Shown here piece by piece: positions 47,816 through 54,892 of a stretch of DNA of 64,000 bases. Location of the stretch: positions 1 to 64,000 of the forward strand of contig NZ_JAGIYY010000002.1 in assembly GCF_017813335.1 (NCBI RefSeq). The letters run 5' to 3'. A program made the position numbers and the translations under genes. The notes beneath the pieces are model-generated. The model did not search any database. It saw only the letters and a list, made by a program, of their open reading frames with translations, and was not told where the DNA came from. This stretch comes from Tianweitania sediminis (lineage in GTDB: Bacteria > Pseudomonadota > Alphaproteobacteria > Rhizobiales > Rhizobiaceae). Every line of letters starts with the position of its first letter. Within the stretch, counting starts at the first letter, position 1.

Positions 47816-47978
47816 CATAAAACGTCTAGCCCCTTTGAGCCAACCAAAGCTCATTTTGACTCACTGACGTGAACGTAGCAAGAACAATTATGCTGCCGCT
47901 GTGATTCGGCCCGGTGGCTGTTGATACCTTGGAAAAGGTCATCGGCTACGAACGTCCCATACCTTGCTTTGTGGGAAT

Positions 47979-48028
47979 ATGACTTTTCCATATTTTCTGT
48001 TGACTTTAGACTATGAGTTTTCCATAGT
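47979..48028 (+). promoter_or_regulatory. Early rightward promoter PR with operators O3 and O4
   Basis: TTGACT (48,000-48,005), 17-base spacer, CATAGT (48,023-48,028). O3 ATGACTTTTCCAT (47,979-47,991) lies upstream of the -35, and O4 ATGAGTTTTCCAT (48,013-48,025) covers the spacer and -10. Both match the reverse complement of O1 (ATGGGAAACTCAT) with one (O4) or two to three (O3) changes; palindromic flanks extend O4 (GACTATG...CATAGTC) and O3 (AATATG...CATATT). Confidence 0.7.
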
Positions 48029-48061
48029 CACCTCCATCACACCCGCTGATGGAGCGTTTCC

Positions 48062-48241
48062 GTGTTTGTCCCAAAAGCATCAACCCTGCCGCTGAAGCCC
48101 GTTGCCCCGGTTGCGAACCTCGGCACCTTCGAAGGGCGCCGCAAGCATCTCGCCCGGCGCGCTGAAACGGAAAGCCGCATTCGCGACCTCGTCGCCTTCG
48201 CGATGGTCCTGGCGCTGATCGCCTTCACGGTCTTTGCATGA
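48062..48241 (+). CDS. Small membrane protein, first gene of rightward operon
   Basis: A 59-residue protein starting at GTG 48,062 with GGAG seven bases upstream. The first 40 residues are basic (GTFEGRRKHLARRAETESRIRDL) and the last 18 form a membrane segment (VAFAMVLALIAFTVFA). It overlaps the next gene (ATGA). Below usual length limits. Unknown function; early expression from PR implies a role soon after infection or induction. Confidence 0.6.
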   Translation: MFVPKASTLPLKPVAPVANLGTFEGRRKHLARRAETESRIRDLVAFAMVLALIAFTVFA

Positions 48242-48339
48242 AGCACCTGTCCGACTGGCGATTCTGGCTGGCCACGCTGTGCGCCACGGTCGTTCCGGCA
48301 GCGGCCCTTTTGTACCTCGCTTTCACCTGGAGAACCTGA
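48238..48339 (+). CDS. 33-residue membrane peptide
   Basis: Starts at ATG 48,238, overlapping the previous stop, and reads MKHLSDWRFWLATLCATVVP, then AAALLYLAFTWRT: a single hydrophobic helix flanked by basic and aromatic residues. Tight overlap with neighbours supports translation. Function unknown. Confidence 0.5.
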   Translation: MKHLSDWRFWLATLCATVVPAAALLYLAFTWRT

Positions 48340-48341
48340 TC

Positions 48342-48878
48342 ATGCAGCACGTCCCCTTGACGGCGGATGGCCGCTTCAGCGCGGTCGTTCGTCCGGTCTT
48401 TCCGGAACAGCCCGATCGTCACCCCGTGGTTGAAGACATGGCGCGCGCCATGGAAGAGGTCGCGGGATCGGGTGGCGGCGTCACCGAAGCGGACCTGATC
48501 GCGGCCGGCTTCTCGATTGCCGCAATCATCGAGCATGGTCCTGCCGCGAGAAAGCTCGTCGGCACGCGCATCACCCGGCAGATCCGCCCGATCGAGAGGG
48601 TGCCCGAGATCATCGTCAAGTGCCTCGAAGCGCGCAGCAACGATCCGGCCCGGCTGGACGGCGAGCCGCTGTCTGATGAGGCCGTAACGGCGTGGCGGCA
48701 CTTCTGCACCGCACGCGCGGCATACAGGCTCGATCCTTGGGTGAGCCAGGGGGAGCGCTGCCTCGCACGGTTGCGGGACTTCTTGCGCGGCCTCCGTTTG
48801 TCCGAACGCGCGGCAAACCAGGTCATCAACAAGGTCGCCGCAGCGCAAAAGGCGGCACAGGCAAGGCGCGCCGCCTGA
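48342..48878 (+). CDS. Early phage protein, unknown
   Basis: A 178-residue soluble helical protein. MQHVPLTADGRFSAVVRPVFPEQPDRHPVVEDMARAMEEVAGSGGGVTEADLIAAGFSIAAIIEHG at the front, then a region rich in Arg and Ala (CLARLRDFLRGLRLSERAANQVINKVAAAQKAAQARRAA). I recognise no domain. The start at 48,342 is two bases after the previous stop. The stop overlaps the HD-domain gene (TGATG). DNA binding is possible because of the basic C-terminus. Confidence 0.55.
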   Translation: MQHVPLTADGRFSAVVRPVFPEQPDRHPVVEDMARAMEEVAGSGGGVTEADLIAAGFSIAAIIEHGPAARKLVGTRITRQIRPIERVPEIIVKCLEARSNDPARLDGEPLSDEAVTAWRHFCTARAAYRLDPWVSQGERCLARLRDFLRGLRLSERAANQVINKVAAAQKAAQARRAA

Positions 48879-49516
48879 TGAATGCGCGCGTGTCGCCCGA
48901 CGAGATATGGAAGCAGACGATCAGCGGCAGAAAGTTCCCGCTGGTCAGCTTCACACATGAAGACATCGACCTGTTCGGCGACTGTGCCGAAACGCTCGCG
49001 CGCATCGGGCGCTATGGCGGTTCGGTGCAAGGCATTCCCTTTTCGGTGGCGCAGCATTGCGTGATCGGCTGCGATGTTGCGCTGGAAGAAACGGGCGACG
49101 CCAACCTGGCGGCGTACTTTCTTCTGCACGACGCGCACGAATATGTTTTCGGCGATTTCACCACGCCGGTCGCCAAGTGGCTCGACGTTCTGGCGGAAGA
49201 CATGGGGATGGGGCGCGTTGCAACCCCTCTCATCAACGCCGCGAAGGAACGGCTCGACCGCGCCATCTGGAAAGCGGCCGGCGTCCCTGTTCCGGGCAAG
49301 ACATACCGCGCCCAGGTCGCAGATCTCGATTGCCGCATGCTGGCAACCGAGCGCCGGCAGCTCCTGATGCCGTCGCCCGCAAGCTGGGGCGCAGCGATCG
49401 AGAATGCCAGGCCGATCCGCATGCGCGGCGCCCTCAAGTCCTGGTCCGTGGCCCGCTCGGCCGACGAGTATCGCGACCGCCTTGATCGCTACTGCCCGAA
49501 CGCGCGGAGGCCGTGA
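48878..49516 (+). CDS. HD-domain phosphohydrolase (YfbR-like)
   Basis: A 212-residue HD protein. Seen: GIPFSVAQHCVIGCDVALE (first His of the metal site), AYFLLHDAHEYVFGDFTTPVAKW (H-D motif, HDAHEY), consistent with the YfbR/HDDC-type nucleotidase family that hydrolyses nucleoside monophosphates. A phage copy may tune nucleotide pools or degrade a nucleotide signal. ATG overlaps previous stop. The long reverse-strand frame across this region is antisense noise. Confidence 0.85.
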   Translation: MNARVSPDEIWKQTISGRKFPLVSFTHEDIDLFGDCAETLARIGRYGGSVQGIPFSVAQHCVIGCDVALEETGDANLAAYFLLHDAHEYVFGDFTTPVAKWLDVLAEDMGMGRVATPLINAAKERLDRAIWKAAGVPVPGKTYRAQVADLDCRMLATERRQLLMPSPASWGAAIENARPIRMRGALKSWSVARSADEYRDRLDRYCPNARRP

Positions 49517-49731
49517 TGTTCTTCTGTCACCGCTGCGACAGCTATTCGACCATGCGCGCGATCGATGTCCGCCAGCTCGCCGACTTGATCGTCGCGGGCG
49601 AGCGCGAAGCGTCGCATGCCCTGCTTGATGGCCTGCACCCCGGCGAACTGATGCCGTTCGAAGCGCATCAGCGCATCGTCGAAGCGCGCCGGCTTCCAAA
49701 CCCTGCCACCCCGCCGAGGACGCCGGCATGA
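49516..49731 (+). CDS. Small CxxC protein
   Basis: A 71-residue protein beginning MFFCHRCDSYSTMRAIDVRQLADLIVAGEREASHALLDG, with one CxxC pair close to the N-terminus that could be half a zinc site. Its ATG shares one base with the previous stop (TGATG) and its own stop overlaps the clamp gene. Function unknown. Confidence 0.6.
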   Translation: MFFCHRCDSYSTMRAIDVRQLADLIVAGEREASHALLDGLHPGELMPFEAHQRIVEARRLPNPATPPRTPA

Positions 49732-50861
49732 TCCGCTTTTCCGTTGCCGATTTCGCTGCAGCCGCGAAGGCGCTGCGCTCGATCCCGAACAGCGCAATCA
49801 GGGTCGACATCTATGAACATGCGCGGCTGCATGCGGCTGCCAACCAGATGGTGCTGACCATGTCCGACATGGAGATGGAAGCCCACATCACGATGCCATG
49901 CGTCTGCGAAGGCGAGATCCTCGCGGCAATCCCCATGGCGGTGCTGGAATTCTTTATCGCCCGCTCGACGGGCGGCGCCGAAGGCACACTGGAATTCGAT
50001 GCGGCCATGCGCAACGTCACGGCGCGGATCGGCAAGGCACGCATGACCATCGCCATCCTGCGCGGTGAGGACTTCGTGTCATTCGAGAAGATCGACCCGG
50101 CCTGGTCGATCGGCCTGCGCGCGCATGAACTGTGCGGCGCCCTGCGCAAATGCGAAGACGCGATCGCCGAAGATGGCACCCGCTTCTATCTCGAAGGCGT
50201 CTTCATGACGCCGCGCAACGGCGAACTGCTTGCCGTCGCGACCAATGGCCATCATTTGCACCTGACTGCCCTTGACCTGCCCGACGAAGCGCAGATCGAG
50301 GGCTGGCACGGGATGATCATCCCCGAGAACGCAGTCGGCAAGATCCTCAAGCTCTTTGCGGATGATGAAAGCGCCGTGCTCGTGTCCGGCTCGAAAGGCT
50401 TCATTTCCATTGCGGCCGAACGGATCCGGCTGATCGCCAAGCTGATCGACCACGACTATGTCGATTTCCAGCGGGTTATTCCGGAAGCCGGCGACTTCTC
50501 GATCGTCGTTGATGGCAAGGCGCTGGAACAATGCGCGGCCACCCTGACGCTCATCCCGAAGGTCGACGGCAAGGGCCGCCGCGAAACCGCGCGGGCGGTG
50601 CGGATCACGCCGGCGGCCGAGGACAACGAGATCCTCGTCGAAATGCGCGGCACCCTGGGGGAAGCACAGGACCGGTTGCCGGCCGAGATCGTCGGCAGCG
50701 GCGAGCCGATCACCATCGACGTCCGATATCTGCGCCAGATGATTGCGGCGGCCGGCGACGGCAAGGTTCGGCTTGCGCCGTGCCGCGGCGACGCGGCCCG
50801 CATCCGCTGCTTCGGCCCGCGCGAAGCCGACACATTCATCATCATGCAACGACACTTCTGA
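49728..50861 (+). CDS. DNA polymerase III beta sliding clamp homologue
   Basis: A 377-residue DnaN-fold protein. Family-like features: RFYLEGVFMTPRNGELLAVATNGHHLHLTALDLP in the second domain (compare the E. coli R-x-Y-L-x-G...-A-T-D-G-H-R-L motif), ISIAAERIRLIAKLIDHDYVDFQRVIP (compare the F-P-D-Y-x-x-V-i-P motif) and the C-terminal FIIMQRHF, where host clamps end in M-P-M-R-L. It is as long as host beta clamps. It would encircle DNA and tether polymerase, or compete with the host clamp. Not seen: a phage polymerase in this prophage, so it presumably acts with the host Pol III or other clamp clients. Confidence 0.88.
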   Translation: MIRFSVADFAAAAKALRSIPNSAIRVDIYEHARLHAAANQMVLTMSDMEMEAHITMPCVCEGEILAAIPMAVLEFFIARSTGGAEGTLEFDAAMRNVTARIGKARMTIAILRGEDFVSFEKIDPAWSIGLRAHELCGALRKCEDAIAEDGTRFYLEGVFMTPRNGELLAVATNGHHLHLTALDLPDEAQIEGWHGMIIPENAVGKILKLFADDESAVLVSGSKGFISIAAERIRLIAKLIDHDYVDFQRVIPEAGDFSIVVDGKALEQCAATLTLIPKVDGKGRRETARAVRITPAAEDNEILVEMRGTLGEAQDRLPAEIVGSGEPITIDVRYLRQMIAAAGDGKVRLAPCRGDAARIRCFGPREADTFIIMQRHF

Positions 50862-50870
50862 GGCAGGGCC

Positions 50871-51131
50871 ATGGCTGACGAAAGCACAGACACTTCGCAA
50901 ACCGTCGCAGCCGGCCAGCTGCGCGCCTTCATTGAGCGCATCGAGCGCCTGGAGGAAGAAAAGGCCAACATCGCGGAGGATATTCGCCAGGTGTACAGCG
51001 AGGCAAAGGGCACGGGATTTGACGTGCCGGCCATTCGCCAGATCGTCAAATTGCGCAAGGCCGACCAGGCCGAGCGTGAGGAAGCCGAAGCGCTGCTTGA
51101 TCTCTACAAAGCCGCGCTCGGGATGGTGTGA
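50871..51131 (+). CDS. GapR-family DNA-binding protein (DUF2312)
   Basis: An 86-residue protein: [77 protein letters not shown]. This matches the GapR/DUF2312 family over its entire length. In Caulobacter GapR is a nucleoid-associated protein that clamps overtwisted DNA ahead of replication and transcription and is needed for normal replication. The phage version probably supports phage DNA replication or counteracts the host. It lies between the clamp and SSB. Confidence 0.92.
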   Translation: MADESTDTSQTVAAGQLRAFIERIERLEEEKANIAEDIRQVYSEAKGTGFDVPAIRQIVKLRKADQAEREEAEALLDLYKAALGMV

Positions 51132-51133
51132 TC

Positions 51134-51382
51134 ATGGTCAAGCTGTCCGACCTCGATCGCATCAACCGGCTCCGCACGCAGCGCGCCCAGGATGTTGCGA
51201 TGCGCGATCGCCTGCAATCGGGCGAGCCTCTCAAGATCATGATTGGCGACGATAAGGCCGCATCGCTGATCGTCGTTGCCCCCGGATACACGGACGGGAT
51301 CCGCAAGGATCTTCTCGGCAGTTTTGCCGGCCGCATCAGCGAGGTCGAAGACCAGCTGATGGCCGCAGGGGTCGAGCTATGA
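51134..51382 (+). CDS. Small phage protein, unknown
   Basis: An 82-residue protein (MVKLSDLDRINRLRTQRAQDVAMRDRLQSG, then EPLKIMIGDDKAASLIVVAP). The first part is a coiled helix, the middle strand-like. ATG 51,134 was selected; an in-frame GTG six bases earlier overlaps the GapR stop. Such DUF-like small proteins are frequent next to GapR-type genes in rhizobial phages, in my recollection. Unknown role. Confidence 0.6.
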   Translation: MVKLSDLDRINRLRTQRAQDVAMRDRLQSGEPLKIMIGDDKAASLIVVAPGYTDGIRKDLLGSFAGRISEVEDQLMAAGVEL

Positions 51383-51738
51383 ACCGCGCGACACTGGTCA
51401 AGGCAATGCAAGCCAGCCCGCATCCGGCTTTCACCGTGATGTCGCTCGATCTCCTAGCCGACGCCTGCCTGAAGGCCATGGAGCGCGCCGGCCTGGCCGT
51501 TGTCCCGAAGGCTGCGGCCGAGGCCATGCCGGAACACGAGCGGCAGGCCCTGCTGTTCGTGATTTCGCGGGGTCACCACTGTGTCGGCACCGTCGACAGT
51601 GATGAAAAGCTGGCGGCCGCCTTCACCATGACGGGCCTCGCCTCGCGCGGCTTTCTTGAAACCGAGCCTTCGCCGAAGGGGCCGATCTATCGCGCCACCG
51701 TCAAGGCTTATGACGCCCTCGTTTACGGAGCTGCCTGA
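51379..51738 (+). CDS. Phage protein, unknown
   Basis: A 119-residue protein ([50 protein letters not shown] and a C-terminal [34 protein letters not shown]). The last 50 residues look like a winged helix, since GFLE...G.IYR is a wing-like hairpin. It could be a DNA-binding protein. It overlaps the preceding gene by four bases. No named family. Confidence 0.55.
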   Translation: MNRATLVKAMQASPHPAFTVMSLDLLADACLKAMERAGLAVVPKAAAEAMPEHERQALLFVISRGHHCVGTVDSDEKLAAAFTMTGLASRGFLETEPSPKGPIYRATVKAYDALVYGAA

Positions 51739-51739
51739 C

Positions 51740-52225
51740 ATGGCGGGAAGCATCAACAAGGTCATTCTCGTCGGCAATCTCGGCGCGGATCCGGAAATCC
51801 GCCGCTCCAATGCCGGCGACCCGATTGCCAACCTGCGGATCGCGACATCGGACACATGGCGCGACAAGAACACCGGCGAGCGCAAGGAGCGCACCGAGTG
51901 GCACTCGGTGGTGATCTTCAACGAAGCCCTGGCCGAAGTTGCGGAAAAGTACCTCAAGAAGGGAGCCAAGGTTTACATCGAAGGGTCGCTGCAGACCCGG
52001 AAATGGACCAAGGACGGGATCGACCGCTACACGACGGAAGTCGTTCTGCAGAAGTTCCGCGGCGAGCTTCAGATGCTCGACCGCGCCGAGTCGAACCGCC
52101 CGCCGGCGGCCGGCAGCCAGGACGACTACGGCCATTCCTCCGGGCGCGACAGCCGCGGCGGATCATCGTTTGGACAAAGCAGCGGCAACTTCGGCCGCGA
52201 TATCGACGACGAAATCCCATTCTGA
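51740..52225 (+). CDS. ssb: Single-stranded DNA-binding protein
   Basis: A 161-residue [26 protein letters not shown], then [50 protein letters not shown], all standard OB-fold motifs, a Gly/Ser-rich linker and the acidic tip DDEIPF that binds partner proteins. The phage enzyme would coat single-stranded DNA in replication and recombination. Start at ATG 51,740, one base after the previous stop; the longer frame upstream overlaps that gene. Confidence 0.95.
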   Translation: MAGSINKVILVGNLGADPEIRRSNAGDPIANLRIATSDTWRDKNTGERKERTEWHSVVIFNEALAEVAEKYLKKGAKVYIEGSLQTRKWTKDGIDRYTTEVVLQKFRGELQMLDRAESNRPPAAGSQDDYGHSSGRDSRGGSSFGQSSGNFGRDIDDEIPF

Positions 52226-52235
52226 GGATCAGGCC

Positions 52236-52520
52236 ATGAGCGACTTGAAAGGCGACGGCCGCCATCTTTGCCGTGATTGGGATTATCTGGAGATCACCCG
52301 CGACAGCCCGGAATGGGACCGATGCCACTGCGAAGGCTTCGGCGCGACCTATGTCGAGCCGGCGCCCGAGTTTCCACACCACCCAGGAACGGTCGCCTAC
52401 AGCGATGCTGTTCTGGAAGATGCTGAAAGGCGGCGCGCTCTTGGGCGGGTGGTGATCGCCCTTGTGGTGGCCTTCACCTTCGGCCGGTTCATCCTCGCAC
52501 CGCTGGCGGTGGCAGCATGA
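52236..52520 (+). CDS. Small protein with C-terminal membrane segment
   Basis: A 94-residue protein. The N-terminal half has two Cys in RCHCEGFG and a previous HLCRD, and the C-terminal part has a membrane segment (residues 71-90, VVIALVVAFTFGRFILAPLAV). Three Cys near the front may bind metal. It starts ten bases after the SSB stop. Function unknown. Confidence 0.6.
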   Translation: MSDLKGDGRHLCRDWDYLEITRDSPEWDRCHCEGFGATYVEPAPEFPHHPGTVAYSDAVLEDAERRRALGRVVIALVVAFTFGRFILAPLAVAA

Positions 52521-52924
52521 GCCGCCTTGTACAAAGCGAGCCGATCGGCGAGGTCGTGGAGCTTGCCGGCTCCCTGAATGACATGCAGATCGTCCGGTGG
52601 GCATCTGGCTACTGTCCGCCAGTCGGCACCAAGCTCTTCGCCCACCCGCAGCTTGGCGAGCGCTCTGCCGCCAGTGAGCCCGAACAGGATGCGGGGCTAC
52701 GGCCATGCCCATTCTGCGGCGCGAGTGGCGACGACTTGATGGTGTTCTGCGACCCGGATGAAGGTAGCAACAACTCTGGCTCGTCGCGCCGCATCCAATG
52801 CGCTGGCTGCAACATCGAAGCGCCATTCTACGCGAGCAAGGCTGAAGCCGTTTCGGCTTGGAACTCCCGCTCCCGCCAACTCGCACCCGATGCAGATGCA
52901 CGGAGGGAGGCGGCACCCGAATGA
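52517..52924 (+). CDS. Lar-like restriction-alleviation zinc protein
   Basis: A 135-residue protein whose C-terminal half matches the Lar restriction-alleviation pattern: LRPCPFCGASGDDLMVFC, then IQCAGCNIEAPFYASKAEAVSAWNSRS. The C-P-F-C-G ... C-x-x-C ... A-x-x-A-W-N signature is the family hallmark. Lar proteins of Rac prophage modulate type I restriction; not all members are shown to do so. The first 60 residues are an extra N-terminal domain without recognised family. ATG overlaps the previous stop. Confidence 0.75.
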   Translation: MSRLVQSEPIGEVVELAGSLNDMQIVRWASGYCPPVGTKLFAHPQLGERSAASEPEQDAGLRPCPFCGASGDDLMVFCDPDEGSNNSGSSRRIQCAGCNIEAPFYASKAEAVSAWNSRSRQLAPDADARREAAPE

Positions 52925-53250
52925 CCCACATCCGTGTACACGCATGCCTTGAATGCGGGGCAGAGGGAACGAAGAGCGACTTTTGCGGGCCACGGTGCCG
53001 CATTGCCTTCAACAACCGCCGCAAGAGCCGGGGTGCCGAGTTCTATGATCTCTATATGGCCCACCGCTTTGAGCGCGCGACGGCGAAAAGCCTCGGCGTC
53101 TTTCAGGCGATCAATCGGCTCGCCTCGATCTACAGGGAAGAAGACAAGGTGCGCCGCGAGGGTCGCCGGTCGTGGCGGGCGCCCAAGCTCGTCCTCATGG
53201 AAAGACCCTTCCTGAAGGCGATCGTCACGCACATCCGGGCCGGGCGATGA
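52921..53250 (+). CDS. Small zinc-finger protein
   Basis: A 109-residue protein with ACLECGAEGTKSDFCGPRCRIAFNNRRKSRGAEFYDL at the front, four Cys (C-x2-C-x9-C-x3-C) that fit a zinc knuckle followed by basic residues, then a helical region. This recalls MYM-type or treble-clef fingers that contact nucleic acid. It overlaps both neighbours by four bases. No named phage function. Confidence 0.65.
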   Translation: MTHIRVHACLECGAEGTKSDFCGPRCRIAFNNRRKSRGAEFYDLYMAHRFERATAKSLGVFQAINRLASIYREEDKVRREGRRSWRAPKLVLMERPFLKAIVTHIRAGR

Positions 53251-53510
53251 AACGCGCGTCGGCAATCCTCCCCGAAAGCCTGCCGCCGATCGGCATCAAC
53301 CGCGAACAGGCGGCCGCCCTGATCGGCGTGAGCGCCACGATGTTCGATCGGCTGGTCGCATCCGGCATGATGCCGGATGGCCGGCTCATCTTCAGCCGAA
53401 TCGTTTGGGACGTGGCCGAGGTCGCCGAGGCGTTCCGGGCCATTCCGCACCGCTCGGAAACCGTTGACGCGCCGAGCGCCGCAGGCAATCCTTGGGACGA
53501 TGCCGCGTAA
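53247..53510 (+). CDS. Excisionase-like / AlpA-type HTH protein
   Basis: An 87-residue protein with a small winged-helix/MerR-like fold (PPIGINREQAAALIGVSATMFDRLVASGMMPDGRLIFSRIVWDVAEVAEAFRAIP), the pattern of excisionases and AlpA-type regulators. It lies directly in front of integrase, which it overlaps by 11 bases, so it is the best candidate for the recombination directionality factor. Confidence 0.75.
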   Translation: MKRASAILPESLPPIGINREQAAALIGVSATMFDRLVASGMMPDGRLIFSRIVWDVAEVAEAFRAIPHRSETVDAPSAAGNPWDDAA

Positions 53511-54663
53511 ACACAACCTCCCGCCTGGTGTCTCGGTCGATTTCGACAGCCGAGGCAACCCCCGTTATTATTTCCGCAGACAGGGACACCAGAAGGTCCG
53601 GCTGCGCGAAACGCCCGGAACGGATGCGTTCAAGGACGAAGTCGCCTGCGCGCGGCTCGGGATCCCCCACGAGGCGAAGGCTAAGGAAGACAAAGGCGCC
53701 GCTCGACCTGCGGTGATCAATGGATCCCTCCGCTGGCTTGCCGATGAATATGAGCGCCGCAATCGCAAGAGGATAACGCCGGATCTCATGGAGCGCCGTT
53801 ATCGGATGCTCATGGAGATCTGCGACTCGCAGCTCCGCAGCGGCAAAAAGCGTGGCGACCTTCCTTTCGCGCAGATGCAGCGCAAGCACGTGATCGATGC
53901 GCGTGACGAGCTGCGCGACACGCCTGGCGCACAAAACAACATCATCAAGGCTCTGTCGTCGATGTTCGCCTGGGCTGTGAAATCCGGCATGCTCGCCCTC
54001 AACCCATGTGCCGGCATCGAGCGGCTGCATTCGGGCGAAGGCTTCCATACTTGGACGGTCGATGAGGTCGAGCAGTTCGAAGCTTGCCACCCGGCTGGAT
54101 CCACGGCGCGCCTTGCTCTTCACCTTGGGCTGTTCACCGGCTTCCGACTGCAAACGCTGGCGATCGTCGGCCGCCAGCACGAAGAGAATGGATGGCTGGT
54201 CGTGCGGCCGAACAAGACAGCGAAGTCATCAGGCGTGGTCGTGTCGATCCCGATCTTGCCGATGCTCGGCGAGACGATCGCGCAAAGCCGCTGCGGCGAC
54301 CTGGCTTTCCTGATGAACGACTACGGCCGACCCTTTACGGTCGACGGGCTCGGCAACCGCTTCCGCAAGTGGTGCGACGCCGCCCAGCTGCCGCATTGCA
54401 CAGCCCACGGCCTGCGAAAGGCCGGCGCCACGATCGCGGCCGAGAACGGCGCAACCGACGAAGAGCTGATGGCAATCTTCGGCTGGGTCACCAAACAGCA
54501 GACGACGCTCTACACCCAAAAAGCCAACCGCAAGCGCATCGCCGGCAACGCGATCCATAAGCTCATACCGGAACGGAAAGCGGACAAAGTTGTCCCAGCT
54601 ATTTCGGGGGTTGGAAAAAATGGGACAAAAAAGCCGAAAAAATCCAGCAAAATCAATGGCTGA
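53500..54663 (+). CDS. int: Tyrosine recombinase (phage integrase)
   Basis: A 387-residue integrase. Residues 1-45 hold an Arm-binding-type N-terminal domain with YYFRRQGHQKVRLRE, and 60-170 the core-binding domain. The catalytic part has Arg in LFTGFRLQTLAIV, Lys in NKTAKSSGVVVSIP, His-x-x-Arg in CTAHGLRKAGATIA, Trp in IFGWVTKQ in the place of the second His, and the nucleophilic Tyr in TTLYTQKANRKR. The start at ATG 53,500 overlaps the excisionase gene. Its stop is 9 bases from the tRNA-Ile att core, the normal spot. Confidence 0.95.
   Translation: MPRKHNLPPGVSVDFDSRGNPRYYFRRQGHQKVRLRETPGTDAFKDEVACARLGIPHEAKAKEDKGAARPAVINGSLRWLADEYERRNRKRITPDLMERRYRMLMEICDSQLRSGKKRGDLPFAQMQRKHVIDARDELRDTPGAQNNIIKALSSMFAWAVKSGMLALNPCAGIERLHSGEGFHTWTVDEVEQFEACHPAGSTARLALHLGLFTGFRLQTLAIVGRQHEENGWLVVRPNKTAKSSGVVVSIPILPMLGETIAQSRCGDLAFLMNDYGRPFTVDGLGNRFRKWCDAAQLPHCTAHGLRKAGATIAAENGATDEELMAIFGWVTKQQTTLYTQKANRKRIAGNAIHKLIPERKADKVVPAISGVGKNGTKKPKKSSKING
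54591..54632. promoter_or_regulatory. Candidate integrase arm-type sites, right side
   Basis: TGTCCCA at 54,591-54,597 and TGGGACAAAAA at 54,621-54,631, inside the 3' end of the integrase gene. The same 11-mer and the same inverted heptamer are present at the left end (13,107 and 13,153). Arrangement around the core is roughly symmetrical. Confidence 0.5.
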
Positions 54664-54671
54664 AAAGGTGG

Positions 54672-54691
54672 ATGGTGGGCCCGGAGGGACT
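54672..54691. other. Right attachment site (attR core in tRNA-Ile2)
   Basis: Perfect copy of 13,050-13,069. It covers the last 19 bases of the tRNA gene, including CCA, plus one flanking base. The tRNA stays intact because the phage supplies or restores this 3' part. Confidence 0.88.
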
Positions 54692-54748
54692 CGAACCCCC
54701 AACCAAGCGGTTATGAGCCGCCGGCTCTAACCATTGAGCTACAGGCCC
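54673..54748 (-). tRNA. tRNA-Ile2 with CAU anticodon
   Basis: A 76-base tRNA with encoded CCA. Acceptor GGGCCTG/CGGGCCC, D arm AGCTC-AATGGTTA-GAGC, anticodon loop CTCATAA, T arm GGGGG-TTCGAGT-CCCTC. The CAU anticodon could be Met, but the loop CUCAUAA and the stem environment match the Ile2 (ileX-type) tRNA, which TilS modifies to read AUA. The acceptor begins with a paired G-C, so it is not the initiator tRNA. It is the integration target of the prophage. Confidence 0.9.
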
Positions 54749-54892
54749 CACACGAAGCCAGCACTACGGCGTTTGCGGATGCGCCGCAAGCCGTGCTGCG
54801 CAGAGTGCGTTTGCCTCTTTTGTCCTAATCGCTCCATATTCCAGCGCTAGCGGGGGCGCAGGGGAAATGTCCCCAGGAGAGATGATAAAATC

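Larger units (their letters stand above)
13050..54691. mobile_element. Complete HK97-type siphovirus prophage integrated at tRNA-Ile2
   Basis: About 41.6 kb bounded by a perfect 20-bp duplication. Seen inside: integrase, excisionase-like gene, divergent repressor/Cro-like pair, replication genes, two DNA methyltransferases, small and large terminase, portal, protease, capsid, connectors, tail genes with tape measure, fibre module, holin, endolysin and spanins. All essential modules seem intact, so the prophage could be functional. The tail genes lack sheath and baseplate proteins, indicating a long non-contractile tail. Confidence 0.9.

Noticed and set aside
48419-49810. 463-codon open frame on the minus strand
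   Set aside because: Antisense to the early protein and HD-domain genes; no recognised domain.
54673-54748. tRNA-Met instead of tRNA-Ile2
   Set aside because: The CAU anticodon is shared, but the acceptor, anticodon loop CTCATAA and variable region look like ileX-type tRNA. A TilS-recognition check by software would settle it.
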